Assembly: GCF_003233725.1 (NCBI RefSeq)
Contig: NZ_QKQV01000010.1
Location: 43,758 to 107,757 of the forward strand
DNA length: 64,000 bases
Origin: Mesonia sp. K7
GTDB taxonomy: Bacteria; Bacteroidota; Bacteroidia; Flavobacteriales; Flavobacteriaceae
Direction of reading: 5' to 3'
Part shown: in pieces, positions 45,100 through 53,235 of the stretch
Position numbering within the stretch: position 1 is the stretch's first letter
How the letters are laid out: the number at the start of each line of letters is the position of its first letter
Notes under the pieces: model-generated
Told to the model about the DNA's origin: nothing
The model's database searches: none
What the model saw: the letters and a program-made list of their open reading frames with translations, nothing else
Program-made: the position numbers and the translations under genes

Positions 45100-46203
45100 T
45101 TAAGCTGTTAAAGCCGGTTTTGCTCCCATCTCTTTTAAGTGCTTAAAATGGGCAATAATCGCAGCTCTGGTTGTTTTGTATTCGTTATAAGGTAAATCAA
45201 ATTCTCTTGCGGTAGATTTGACAATTTTTGAAATTTTATGGTAGTGAATATGACTAATGTTCGGAAAAATATGGTGCTCTACCTGATGATTTAAACCTCC
45301 TGTAAACCAATTGACTATTTTATTTTTGGTAGAAAAATTAACGGTGGTAAACAGTTGATGTATTGCCCAGGTATTTTTAATCGTTCCGTGTTGGTCGGGA
45401 AGAGGCATCTCGGTATCTTCTACCACGTGCGCCAATTGAAATACAATACTTAAAATTAGCCCAGCCGTATAATGCATGATAAAAAAGCCAAGTAGAATTT
45501 TCCACCAAGCGATGTGCATAATCACCATAGGGATGACAATCCACATGGCAATGTAAATAAGCTTAGTGATGGCAAGTGTACTCCACTGCTTAAGCGGTGA
45601 CGGCATTTTTCCGTAAGCCAGTTTTCTTTTCAGGTAACGACGGGTTTGTTTAAAATCGGTGGTAATTACCCAATTAAAAGTGAGTAATCCGTAAAGAAAA
45701 ATAGAATAGTAGTGCTGAAATTTATGAAACCTTCGCCATTGGGAATGTTCGCTAAAGCGAATTACCCTTCCTGCTTCCAAATCTTCGTCGTGACCATGGA
45801 TGTTGGTATACGTGTGATGTAGAACATTATGTTGTACTTGCCAATTGTAGACATTTCCGGCAAGAATATACATGCTGCCTCCTAAAATTTTGTTGACCCA
45901 TTTTTTAGAAGAATAAGAACCGTGATTGGCATCGTGCATCACATTCATCCCAACGCCCGCCATTCCAATTCCCATAACAATGGTGAGCAGGAGCATCCAC
46001 CATTCAGAAATTTCCAGCGTAAGCATCAAAAAATAAGGAGTGAGAAACAGCGAGAACATAATGATGGTTTTCAGGTGCAGTTTCCAATTGCCATTTTTAG
46101 AAATGTTGTTTTCTTTAAAATAACCGTTGACACGCTGATTAAGCGTTCTGAAAAAACGGGCGGAATCTACTCTGGAAAATCGAATGCTTTCTGTTTGCTT
46201 CAT
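45100..46203 (-). CDS. Membrane fatty acid desaturase, front-end-like
   Basis: A 367-residue di-iron membrane desaturase. The three His boxes are HDANH (90-94), HNVLHH (125-130) and QVEHHIFP near residue 310. A Gln in the third box (QxxHH) is typical of front-end (delta-5/6) acyl desaturases rather than delta-9 enzymes. Hydrophobic pairs between the boxes span the membrane. There is no fused cytochrome b5 domain, so an external electron donor is needed. It likely adjusts membrane fluidity; the double-bond position is not certain. Confidence 0.9.
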   Translation of the reverse strand: MKQTESIRFSRVDSARFFRTLNQRVNGYFKENNISKNGNWKLHLKTIIMFSLFLTPYFLMLTLEISEWWMLLLTIVMGIGMAGVGMNVMHDANHGSYSSKKWVNKILGGSMYILAGNVYNWQVQHNVLHHTYTNIHGHDEDLEAGRVIRFSEHSQWRRFHKFQHYYSIFLYGLLTFNWVITTDFKQTRRYLKRKLAYGKMPSPLKQWSTLAITKLIYIAMWIVIPMVIMHIAWWKILLGFFIMHYTAGLILSIVFQLAHVVEDTEMPLPDQHGTIKNTWAIHQLFTTVNFSTKNKIVNWFTGGLNHQVEHHIFPNISHIHYHKISKIVKSTAREFDLPYNEYKTTRAAIIAHFKHLKEMGAKPALTA

Positions 46204-46222
46204 ACGTTTTGATATGAATGTT

Positions 46223-46230
46223 CAAATTTA
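46223..46230 (-). promoter_or_regulatory. -7 element TAAATTTG for the desaturase
   Basis: Matches TAnnTTTG on the minus strand, 19 bases before the desaturase start. Confidence 0.55.
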
Positions 46231-46297
46231 TGATTTTAAAATGAAAATAAGAATTTTCATCCGTTTTTAACGCAATAAATTATTGATAGAAAAACCT

Positions 46298-46305
46298 TAT
46301 TTTTG
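46298..46305 (+). promoter_or_regulatory. -7 element TATTTTTG for rsmG
   Basis: Matches TAnnTTTG, 18 bases before the TTG start chosen for rsmG. Confidence 0.55.
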
Positions 46306-46323
46306 CTTTCAAATAAAATCGAT

Positions 46324-46953
46324 TTGAAAGAAATTTTAAAATATTTTCCAGACATCACCGAAGAACAACAGTCGCAGTTTATGCAACTCAAAGACTTGTA
46401 TCAGGATTGGAATCTAAAGATTAACGTGGTTTCGCGTAAGGATATCGACGAAATTTACATACGACACGTTTTACACAGTCTCGGAATTGCCAAAGTGATG
46501 CCTTTTTTACCGCAAGCCGAAGTGATGGATGTAGGAACAGGAGGTGGTTTTCCGGGAGTTCCGTTGGCGATTCTATTTCCCGAAACACAGTTTCATTTGG
46601 TCGATAGTATCGGAAAAAAGATAAAAGTGGTGGATGAAGTTGTTGCTGGTTTGGGTTTGCAAAACGTCAAAACCTCTAACTGCCGTGTAGAGGAAATCGA
46701 TGCCCAATACGACTTTATCGTAAGCCGTGCCGTTGCCCATATGGAAACTTTCACACGTTGGATAAAAAACAAAGTGAAAAAGAAAAGTGTTCATCCGCTC
46801 AAAAACGGAATACTTTACCTAAAAGGTGGTGATTTAAGTGAAGAGCTACAAAAATTTGCTTCCGCGAAAATCTATCCGTTAAGTGATTATTTTGAGGAAG
46901 ACTTTTTTGAGACCAAAAGTGTCGTACATCTTCCTGTAAAATATAGGGGATAA
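46324..46953 (+). CDS. rsmG: 16S rRNA (guanine-N7) methyltransferase RsmG
   Basis: A 209-residue SAM methyltransferase modifying G527 of 16S rRNA. Landmarks are DWNLKINVVSRKDI, HVLHSLGIAKV, the SAM site MDVGTGGGFPGVPLAILFP, and FIVSRAVAHMETF. No ATG exists near the expected start. TTG 46324 gives MKEILKYFPDI, which fits the family N-terminus. A TTG at 46303 falls inside the promoter element and is rejected. Confidence 0.95.
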   Translation: MKEILKYFPDITEEQQSQFMQLKDLYQDWNLKINVVSRKDIDEIYIRHVLHSLGIAKVMPFLPQAEVMDVGTGGGFPGVPLAILFPETQFHLVDSIGKKIKVVDEVVAGLGLQNVKTSNCRVEEIDAQYDFIVSRAVAHMETFTRWIKNKVKKKSVHPLKNGILYLKGGDLSEELQKFASAKIYPLSDYFEEDFFETKSVVHLPVKYRG

Positions 46954-46956
46954 GAT

Positions 46957-47100
46957 TTAGAATTTAGAAACTAAAATCTCACTATCCATTTGATGATAAT
47001 ATTGGTTTTGAACAATCTCAGACATCCAAAATGTAAAACCCTGCGATTTTCTTTTAAAGTTGTATTCTAGATTATTCAATTTTAGGTTATTAGTTTTCAT
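46957..47100 (-). CDS. Possible small protein (47 aa)
   Basis: An ATG-started frame of 47 residues (MKTNNLKLNNLEYNFKRKSQ, then GFTFWMSEIVQNQYYHQMDS, ending EILVSKF). It fills most of the gap after rsmG, converging on that gene with 3 bases between. The composition looks protein-like, with aromatic and charged residues mixed. I recognise no family and see no promoter consensus. It could be a real small protein or the remnant of a longer gene. Confidence 0.4.
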   Translation of the reverse strand: MKTNNLKLNNLEYNFKRKSQGFTFWMSEIVQNQYYHQMDSEILVSKF

Positions 47101-47194
47101 ATCGTAAACTTTATAAAAAGCAATGCTTTTTGGGTTAGTTCACTTTATGAGAAACAAACAACAATCCAAAGTCACCGATTTAAGATAATTATAA

Positions 47195-47222
47195 CAAAAA
47201 ATCCGCTTTAAGCGGATTTTTT
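47195..47222. terminator. Bidirectional intrinsic terminator
   Basis: A near-perfect palindrome AAAAAATCCGCTT/AAGCGGATTTTTT with one-base loop, between the small frame at 46957 and pruA. It works in both directions and most likely serves pruA on the minus strand and rsmG on the plus strand. Confidence 0.8.
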
Positions 47223-47238
47223 GTTCATTATATATGAT

Positions 47239-47286
47239 GTCATGCTGAACCTGTCTGCCGATAGGCAGGCTTGTTTCAGCATCTCA
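47239..47286. repeat. Intergenic palindrome with nested hairpin, REP-like
   Basis: Outer arms GTCATGCTGAAC and GTTTCAGCATCTCA enclose an inner hairpin CTGCC-GATA-GGCAG. The end motifs GTCAT...ATCTCA are shared with the element at 33697. Palindromes of this kind recur in many flavobacterial genomes as I recall. It lies just past the pruA stop. Confidence 0.65.
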
Positions 47287-47299
47287 TCATCAACTGATT

Positions 47300-48931
47300 T
47301 TAATTCTCTCCCAAAAACGGATACCTGTAATCGGTTGGAGGGACAAAGGTTTCCTTAATCAATCTCGGAGAAACCCAGCGTAATAAGTTTAATTTAGAAC
47401 CTGCTTTGTCGTTAGTTCCACTAGCTCTTGCTCCGCCGAAAGGTTGCTTGCCTACAACAGCTCCCGTACACTTATCGTTGATGTAGAAGTTACCGGCGCA
47501 GTTTTGCAACATTTCGGTTGCTTTGGTTGCCGCGTAACGGTCGGTTGAGAAAATAGAACCTGTTAAGGCATAAATACTGGTTTCGTCAACTAACTTTAAG
47601 GTTTCTTCGTACTTTTTATCTTCATATACATAAACGGTTAGCACGGGGCCAAAAAGTTCCGTTTCCATCGTCGTGTATTTTGGATTGGTTGTTAAAATAA
47701 CCGTTGGTTCTACAAACCATCCTTTTGATTTATCACAAGTTCCACCGATAATCACTTCAGCATCTTTGTCTTTTTTAGCTTTATCGATATACTTTTTTAA
47801 TTTATTAAAAGAGCCTTCGTGAATGACCGCAGTGATGAAGTTATCCATATTTTCTGGAGACCCCATTTTAAAGGATTTTAAATCTTTTTCTAAATCCTTT
47901 CTCACTTTTGCCCACATACTTTTTGGAATATAAGCACGAGAAGCAGCGCTACATTTTTGTCCTTGGAACTCAAATGCTCCTCTTGCAAGTGCTGTAGAAA
48001 CCTGCTTAGAGTTTGCAGATGGATGAGCCACAATAAAGTCTTTACCACCAGTTTCACCTACAATTCTCGGGTAGGTTTTATAAGTATTGATGTTTTTTCC
48101 GATTTTAGACCAAATGCCTTTAAAAACTTCAGTGCTTCCAGTAAAGTGAATTCCTGAAAAATCTGGGCTTGCCAAAACCGTATCGGTAATCATCACCGGA
48201 TCTCCCATGACCATGTTGATCACGCCATCAGGAACACCAGCCTCTTGGAAAACCTCCATAATTACTTGTGCAGAATAAACCTGAGAGTCACTTGGCTTCC
48301 ATACCACTGTATTTCCCATTAAAGCTGCTGAAGCAGGTAAGTTTCCAGCAATAGCGGTAAAGTTAAAAGGTGTAATCGCATAAACGAAACCTTCGAGTGG
48401 TCGGTATTCTACTCGATTCCATTCTTTTTCGGTAGATTCTGGTTGCTCGTCAAATATTTGCGTCATATATTCTACGTTAAAACGTAAGAAATCTATAATC
48501 TCACAAGCTGAATCGATTTCTGCCTGAAAAATATTTTTCGATTGCCCAATCATGGTTGCGGCATTCATTTTCTGACGGTAAGGACCTGCAATGAGTTCAG
48601 CCGCTTTTAAGAAAATAGCAGCTCTTTGTTCCCAAGGTAGTGCTGCCCATTTTTCTCTAGCATTCACGGCTTCATCTATTGCTTTTTCTATATGTTTTTT
48701 ATCGGCATTATGAAAAAAACCAACTTTATGTTGATGATCGTGTGGCGGAAATATATCTTGAGTATTTTTAGTCTTTACTTTTTTAGAACCAATATATAAA
48801 GGTACTTCAACTTGTTTTTTGTACATTTTGTGGTACGTCTGAAGTACTTCTTCTCTTTCAGGAGTTCCTGGAGCATAACTTTTTACAGGTTCGTTTACTG
48901 CCGGAGGAACATGAAAAAATCCTTTTCCCAT
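47300..48931 (-). CDS. pruA: L-glutamate gamma-semialdehyde dehydrogenase (P5C dehydrogenase)
   Basis: A 543-residue aldehyde dehydrogenase oxidising pyrroline-5-carboxylate/glutamate semialdehyde to glutamate, the second step of proline breakdown. The N-terminal PAVNEPVKSYAPGTPER and FPPHDHQHKVGFFHNADKKH match the stand-alone PruA type. The active-site Cys is in GAFEFQGQKCSAASRAYIP and the Glu in IVGETGGKDFIVAHP. ETELFGPVLTVYVYED and FGGARASGTNDKAG are also present. No proline dehydrogenase gene lies nearby. It has its own -7 element. Confidence 0.96.
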   Translation of the reverse strand: MGKGFFHVPPAVNEPVKSYAPGTPEREEVLQTYHKMYKKQVEVPLYIGSKKVKTKNTQDIFPPHDHQHKVGFFHNADKKHIEKAIDEAVNAREKWAALPWEQRAAIFLKAAELIAGPYRQKMNAATMIGQSKNIFQAEIDSACEIIDFLRFNVEYMTQIFDEQPESTEKEWNRVEYRPLEGFVYAITPFNFTAIAGNLPASAALMGNTVVWKPSDSQVYSAQVIMEVFQEAGVPDGVINMVMGDPVMITDTVLASPDFSGIHFTGSTEVFKGIWSKIGKNINTYKTYPRIVGETGGKDFIVAHPSANSKQVSTALARGAFEFQGQKCSAASRAYIPKSMWAKVRKDLEKDLKSFKMGSPENMDNFITAVIHEGSFNKLKKYIDKAKKDKDAEVIIGGTCDKSKGWFVEPTVILTTNPKYTTMETELFGPVLTVYVYEDKKYEETLKLVDETSIYALTGSIFSTDRYAATKATEMLQNCAGNFYINDKCTGAVVGKQPFGGARASGTNDKAGSKLNLLRWVSPRLIKETFVPPTDYRYPFLGEN

Positions 48932-48970
48932 ATTTTTTACTTTAAATTTTGACTATTAGAATAATGGCTT

Positions 48971-48978
48971 CAAATTTA
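48971..48978 (-). promoter_or_regulatory. -7 element TAAATTTG for pruA
   Basis: Matches TAnnTTTG on the minus strand, 39 bases before the pruA start. Confidence 0.5.
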
Positions 48979-49059
48979 GGAAAATTAATCTACCTAAAAA
49001 AGCTAATTTAAAGACTTAAGAAAAGGGAATTGTTATTTCAATGAAAATGAAATATGAAA

Positions 49060-49446
49060 TTAGTTGAGAGCGAAAGGTGCGCTCAACTTAAACGAAGGAA
49101 TAATGACATTAAACCTTTTGGTAGAAGTAAAGTTAACCATATGGTAATGACCACTCATCGAACCGAAAGGAGAAGTAAGCAAGCAACCACTGGTGTAAGT
49201 ATGCGATTCTCCTGGTTTTAATACCGGTTTTTTGCCAATCACACCTTCACCTTGTACAGTCTCACTTCGATTTAAAGCGTCTTTGATACGCCAAAAACGC
49301 GAGGTGAGTTGTACTGAATCGTTACTTTGATTTTCGATAGTAATCCTATAAGAAAAGGCAAAATGTAGTTTGTAGTTTTTCAGGAAAGTGCCTTGAAAAC
49401 TAGTCTTTACAGAGATTCTAATGCCTTTTGTGATTTGTTGTATCAT
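49060..49446 (-). CDS. apaG: ApaG (DUF525) protein
   Basis: A 128-residue single-domain protein with the fibronectin-III-like ApaG fold: ITKGIRISVKTSF, FSYRITIENQSNDSVQLTSRFWRI, the glycine motif VIGKKPVLKPGESHTYTSGC, and GSMSGHYHMVN. The family is linked to divalent cation tolerance in enterobacteria, but its molecular role is unclear. It starts 1 base after the DUF3667 stop, so it is in one unit with DUF3667 and the T9SS plug gene. Confidence 0.94.
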   Translation of the reverse strand: MIQQITKGIRISVKTSFQGTFLKNYKLHFAFSYRITIENQSNDSVQLTSRFWRIKDALNRSETVQGEGVIGKKPVLKPGESHTYTSGCLLTSPFGSMSGHYHMVNFTSTKRFNVIIPSFKLSAPFALN

Positions 49447-49447
49447 C

Positions 49448-50440
49448 TTAATAAACTGCTAACGAACCAAATAAGGTTATGATTGTAATTGTAAACGCTA
49501 AGATAGCAAAAATAACATTTAATACGATAAATTTAAAAGCCGTTTTTAAAAATCCTTGCTGATAGAATTTTCGCAATGCTTTAAAAAGGTAAAAAGCAAA
49601 AATTAAAACAAATATGGAAGTCGTAAAACTATTTGGAAAAATGAACATAAACAGCTCATTTATGATCAGTAAAAAGAAAAGCATGGTTTGGGTATGAAAG
49701 GTAAACACCAGATGTTCCATATAAGTATATGAACTTTGGAAGTACACCAATAATAAACCCAGGGTAAAAACGGGTAGCGAAAAGAAAATAATAAACGGAA
49801 CTTTGCTTAAAACATAGCTTTTGAAATCGACCGAACCTTCACTTATTCTTTCGATAGCAACGGTTCTTTGAAATATCCAGCGGTTTTTAAAATTGTTTTC
49901 ATGGTTAAGGTTTTCTAAAGACTTTGGAATGCTAAGGCTTGGATTTTCGCTACGGTATTTGTAATATATTCTTCCTTTTTCCCACATTCGATCTAACCAA
50001 GCTAATGTGTCTAAATCACTTTCTGGGCTTAAAGCCACATCTTTAAGTACGATTTTTCCTTCGCCGTTTTGAAACAACGAACTTTTGTTTTCATAAGTGC
50101 TATCGTCAAATTTTAAGGCTAAACCGTTGATGATAAAAAAGATAATCGATACGCTGAGGTAAAACCGAAAAGGATTAGCATAAGTAGTTCTTTTGCCTTT
50201 GATGTATTCTAAAGAGATTTGACCAGGTCTGAGAGTAAGTGTTTTTAAAGTTTTGTAAAGTCGTGAATCATAAGAAAAAAGACTCCCGAAAAATTCATTA
50301 AAAAAGTCTTTGAAGCTTAATTTTTTGGTCGTGTTGATCTGTCCGCAATAATGGCAGTAGCGCTCGTCTTTATCTAGAGGAACCTCACAATTTAAGCACT
50401 TTGTACCTCGATATTTGTAAGACAAACGAGAATTTTCCAT
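49448..50440 (-). CDS. DUF3667 membrane protein with N-terminal zinc ribbon
   Basis: A 330-residue protein. Residues about 15-35 hold two CxxC pairs (CLNC and CHYC), a zinc ribbon. DUF3667 follows with FKDFFNEFFGSLFSYDSRLYKTLKTL, RPGQISLEYIKGKRTTYANPFRFYLS, and then four to five membrane segments to the C-terminus. It is probably an inner-membrane protein with the ribbon in the cytosol. Function unknown. It lies between the T9SS plug gene (7 bases upstream) and apaG. Confidence 0.9.
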   Translation of the reverse strand: MENSRLSYKYRGTKCLNCEVPLDKDERYCHYCGQINTTKKLSFKDFFNEFFGSLFSYDSRLYKTLKTLTLRPGQISLEYIKGKRTTYANPFRFYLSVSIIFFIINGLALKFDDSTYENKSSLFQNGEGKIVLKDVALSPESDLDTLAWLDRMWEKGRIYYKYRSENPSLSIPKSLENLNHENNFKNRWIFQRTVAIERISEGSVDFKSYVLSKVPFIIFFSLPVFTLGLLLVYFQSSYTYMEHLVFTFHTQTMLFFLLIINELFMFIFPNSFTTSIFVLIFAFYLFKALRKFYQQGFLKTAFKFIVLNVIFAILAFTITIITLFGSLAVY

Positions 50441-50447
50441 AAGAAGC

Positions 50448-51698
50448 TTAGTTGGTTATATTTCTGCTGTTGGCGCTTCCTACGCCAATAATTCGGTCAT
50501 ACCTGCCACCAACATCACGATAGTAAGCTAAAATGACGTATTGGTTTTCGGTTTCGTCAAAACTCCCGCTAAAAAAAGTTTCGTCTATACTGCCGTCTTG
50601 ATTCACCAAGACGTATTTATAATTGTAAAAACCTTGTTTGAACAAATGCTTTCCGAAATATACTTCATTTTTTTCGTCGTAAGACAATTTTGTTTCGTTG
50701 CTAATGGTGTAGTTATTGAAATTTCCATAAACGTGAATTTCTCCACCTTCGAGGTCGTCGTAATTAAATAAAGTAAAATGTACCCAAGTGTACTCAGACT
50801 CTACATCGTCGTCTTCGCCTTGTATCGCATTGATGCGAAAAGAACCATTGATGTCAGGGTTGTAAGTATATGGGTCGTTTTTTCTCGATTTGTCAGAATA
50901 TAAATAGGTGTTGTAAATATTTTTGAGTTCGATGGCTCTAATGTTCATCGATGATCCTCTAAAATCACTAGTGTCAAAAAATAAAAATTCGTTTCCGCCC
51001 CAAAAAGAAGCTTCTTGGTCGTATTTATAAACCATCTCATTGCCTATCGTAAATTGGGGTTTGAGGTTATAAATAGACATTTGCAAGTTATTGTTCGGAA
51101 TGATGAGTGTTTTTAAATTTTCATTGGGATTTCTGAATATGATTTTGTCGCTTCCGTCGATAGAAAAATTGAGAATTTGTTTTTCGTGCACGTATTTTAG
51201 ATCGCGGGTTCTTCTCACTTGTGCTCTTACCAAAGCAATATCTTCATACACCATAAACTTTCGTGAAAAAACTAGTTTTCTATCTGCACTCCATATTTTG
51301 AGCATATAATTCCCACTTACTTTGATGCCTTTGGTATTTCTATTGGGAATTTGTAGTGTATAATGTGAATAGATTTGCAGGCTGTTAAACGAATTTTTAT
51401 AAGTGAGAATTCTCAAATTATCCAATCCGTCTAAGTATTCGTTTTTGGATAGGTTAGAAGGTTTCCAGTCAAAATTATAATGCTCGATGGTGTAATAATA
51501 ATCAGCTTCGTCACCAATCAAATCATCAAAAGTTAAGACGATAGGCGAACCCAAACGCAAGATGGGTGTTCCTGCAAATTCTTCTTCTCCCATAAACTGA
51601 ACCGTTTTGATATATTCTGGAGGTGTCGTTTCCAGCTCTTGTGCGAAGCTAAAATTTAGGCCAATGAGAGAGCAACAGAAAAGTAAAAATGATTTCAT
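50448..51698 (-). CDS. Type IX secretion system plug protein (DUF5103)
   Basis: A 416-residue exported protein with signal peptide MKSFLLFCCSLIGLNFSFAQ. The all-beta body (ETTPPEYIKTVQF, GSPIVLTFDDLIGDEADYYYTIEHYNFDWKPSNL, SNYTLQIPNRNTKGIKVSGNYMLKI-like sequence) matches DUF5103. In F. johnsoniae this is the plug that closes the SprA translocon after substrate release. It is the first gene of a unit with DUF3667 and apaG. With porT, the window encodes two T9SS components besides a likely substrate. Confidence 0.88.
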   Translation of the reverse strand: MKSFLLFCCSLIGLNFSFAQELETTPPEYIKTVQFMGEEEFAGTPILRLGSPIVLTFDDLIGDEADYYYTIEHYNFDWKPSNLSKNEYLDGLDNLRILTYKNSFNSLQIYSHYTLQIPNRNTKGIKVSGNYMLKIWSADRKLVFSRKFMVYEDIALVRAQVRRTRDLKYVHEKQILNFSIDGSDKIIFRNPNENLKTLIIPNNNLQMSIYNLKPQFTIGNEMVYKYDQEASFWGGNEFLFFDTSDFRGSSMNIRAIELKNIYNTYLYSDKSRKNDPYTYNPDINGSFRINAIQGEDDDVESEYTWVHFTLFNYDDLEGGEIHVYGNFNNYTISNETKLSYDEKNEVYFGKHLFKQGFYNYKYVLVNQDGSIDETFFSGSFDETENQYVILAYYRDVGGRYDRIIGVGSANSRNITN

Positions 51699-51716
51699 CG
51701 AATTATAATTTTAAGC

Positions 51717-51724
51717 ACAAATAT
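51717..51724 (-). promoter_or_regulatory. -7 element TATATTTG for the plug-DUF3667-apaG unit
   Basis: Exact TAnnTTTG match on the minus strand, 18 bases before the plug gene start. Confidence 0.6.
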
Positions 51725-51839
51725 ACAAGAAATGTACCATAACATGACCTAAAAAATATTCCCTGAAAAGGAATTATTTAGAAAGAGTATAAATAAAACA
51801 ACTTCTTAAAAGATTAAACATAGAAAATGTTTTTATTGC

Positions 51840-51847
51840 TAAATTTG
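51840..51847 (+). promoter_or_regulatory. -7 element TAAATTTG for the nqr operon
   Basis: Matches TAnnTTTG, 28 bases before the nqrA ATG. Confidence 0.6.
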
Positions 51848-51875
51848 CATCCGCGAATATTAATAGATTGAAATT

Positions 51876-53225
51876 ATGTCAAAAGACATTAGAGTAAGTA
51901 AAGGTCTGGATTTGCGATTAAAAGGTGAGGCAGAAAAGGTTATCGTTGATGCTGCTCAGCCCAAAACAGTTGCAATTAGACCAGCAGACTTTCATCTCAT
52001 TACCCCAAAAATGGCGATAAAAGAAGGTGAAAAGTTAAAAAAGGGAGAAACGGTTTTTTATCACAGAGATAATCCGGAGATCAAAGTTGTTTCGCCAATT
52101 TCAGGAACACTTACAAAAATCGAGAGAGGAGCAAGAAGAAAAATCTTATCGATTACCATCGAAACCGATGGTGCTAACGAAACTGCAGATTTTGGTACAT
52201 TAGATGTGCAATCTGCTTCTCCAGAGCAAATCAAACAAAGACTTTTAGAATCGGGTTGTTGGGTGTTTGTCGAGCAAAGACCTTATGCGGTCGTCGCTTC
52301 GCCAGGCAAAACACCAAGAGATATTTTTATCTCAGGCTTCGACACCAATCCGTTAGCAGTAGATTTAGATTTCGCTCTTCGCGGAAAAGAAAAAGAGATA
52401 CAAGCTGCTTTAACCGCTTTCGCGAAATTAACCACAGGAGCAATCCATGTAGGTGTGAGAGAAGGTAATTCTGTTTTCAATAATTTTTCTGAGGTGGTAA
52501 CGCATCAAGTAAAAGGACCACATCCGGCAGGAAACGTGGGTACGCAAATCGCAAAAATTGGCCCAGTAAATAAAGGAGAGGTTGTTTGGACGGTAAAAGC
52601 ACAAAACTTGGCCATTATTGGCGAAATGTTACTCACGGGTAAATTTAATCCAGAAAGAATTGTAGCTGTTGCAGGATCAAGTCTTGAAACTCCAAAATAT
52701 ATTAGAACGCAAATCGGAGCTGAAGTTTCAAGTTTACTTAGCGTAACTGGCTTAAAAGAAGACAATGTTCGTGTGATTTCAGGTAACGTTTTAACGGGAG
52801 ATAAAATCTCAAAAGACGGTCACTTAGGTTATAACGATAATCTAATTTCGGTCATTCCAGAAGGAGACGATTATGAATTTTTTGGTTGGAATAAACCTAT
52901 TTTTGATAAGGTTTCTACTTCTAGGGCAATGACATTTTCTTGGTTAAATCCAAAGAAAAAATACGAGCTCAACACCAATACCAATGGTGAGCACAGAGCT
53001 TTTGTGATGACAGGTAGTTACGAAGAGGTTTTTCCTTTAGATATCTATCCTTTACAGATTTTAAAGGCTTGTAAAGTAAAAGATTTAGACCAAATGGAAG
53101 CTTTGGGAATGTACGAAGTTGCTCCAGAAGATTTTGCTTTAACCGAGTTTATTTGCGTATCAAAACAACCGCATCAGAAAATCATTAGAGACGGTTTAGA
53201 TTTAATGTATAAAGAAATAGGATAG
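51876..53225 (+). CDS. nqrA: Na+-translocating NADH:quinone reductase subunit A
   Basis: A 449-residue cytosolic-side subunit of Na+-NQR, which couples NADH oxidation and menaquinone reduction to sodium export. A lipoyl/biotinyl-like hammerhead fold is at the N-terminus (GLDLRLKGEAEK, EGEKLKKGETVFYHRDNPEIK, SPISGTLTKIERGARRK). VVASPGKTPRDIFISGFDTNPLA and PEGDDYEFFGWNKPIFDKVS are conserved NqrA stretches. It is first in nqrABCDEF and has a -7 element in front. A sodium pump of this type supports a marine lifestyle. Confidence 0.96.
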   Translation: MSKDIRVSKGLDLRLKGEAEKVIVDAAQPKTVAIRPADFHLITPKMAIKEGEKLKKGETVFYHRDNPEIKVVSPISGTLTKIERGARRKILSITIETDGANETADFGTLDVQSASPEQIKQRLLESGCWVFVEQRPYAVVASPGKTPRDIFISGFDTNPLAVDLDFALRGKEKEIQAALTAFAKLTTGAIHVGVREGNSVFNNFSEVVTHQVKGPHPAGNVGTQIAKIGPVNKGEVVWTVKAQNLAIIGEMLLTGKFNPERIVAVAGSSLETPKYIRTQIGAEVSSLLSVTGLKEDNVRVISGNVLTGDKISKDGHLGYNDNLISVIPEGDDYEFFGWNKPIFDKVSTSRAMTFSWLNPKKKYELNTNTNGEHRAFVMTGSYEEVFPLDIYPLQILKACKVKDLDQMEALGMYEVAPEDFALTEFICVSKQPHQKIIRDGLDLMYKEIG

Positions 53226-53235
53226 TTTAAGTATT

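Noticed and set aside
46303..46323. TTG start for rsmG upstream of 46324
   Set aside because: It overlaps the TATTTTTG element; the family N-terminus begins at 46324.
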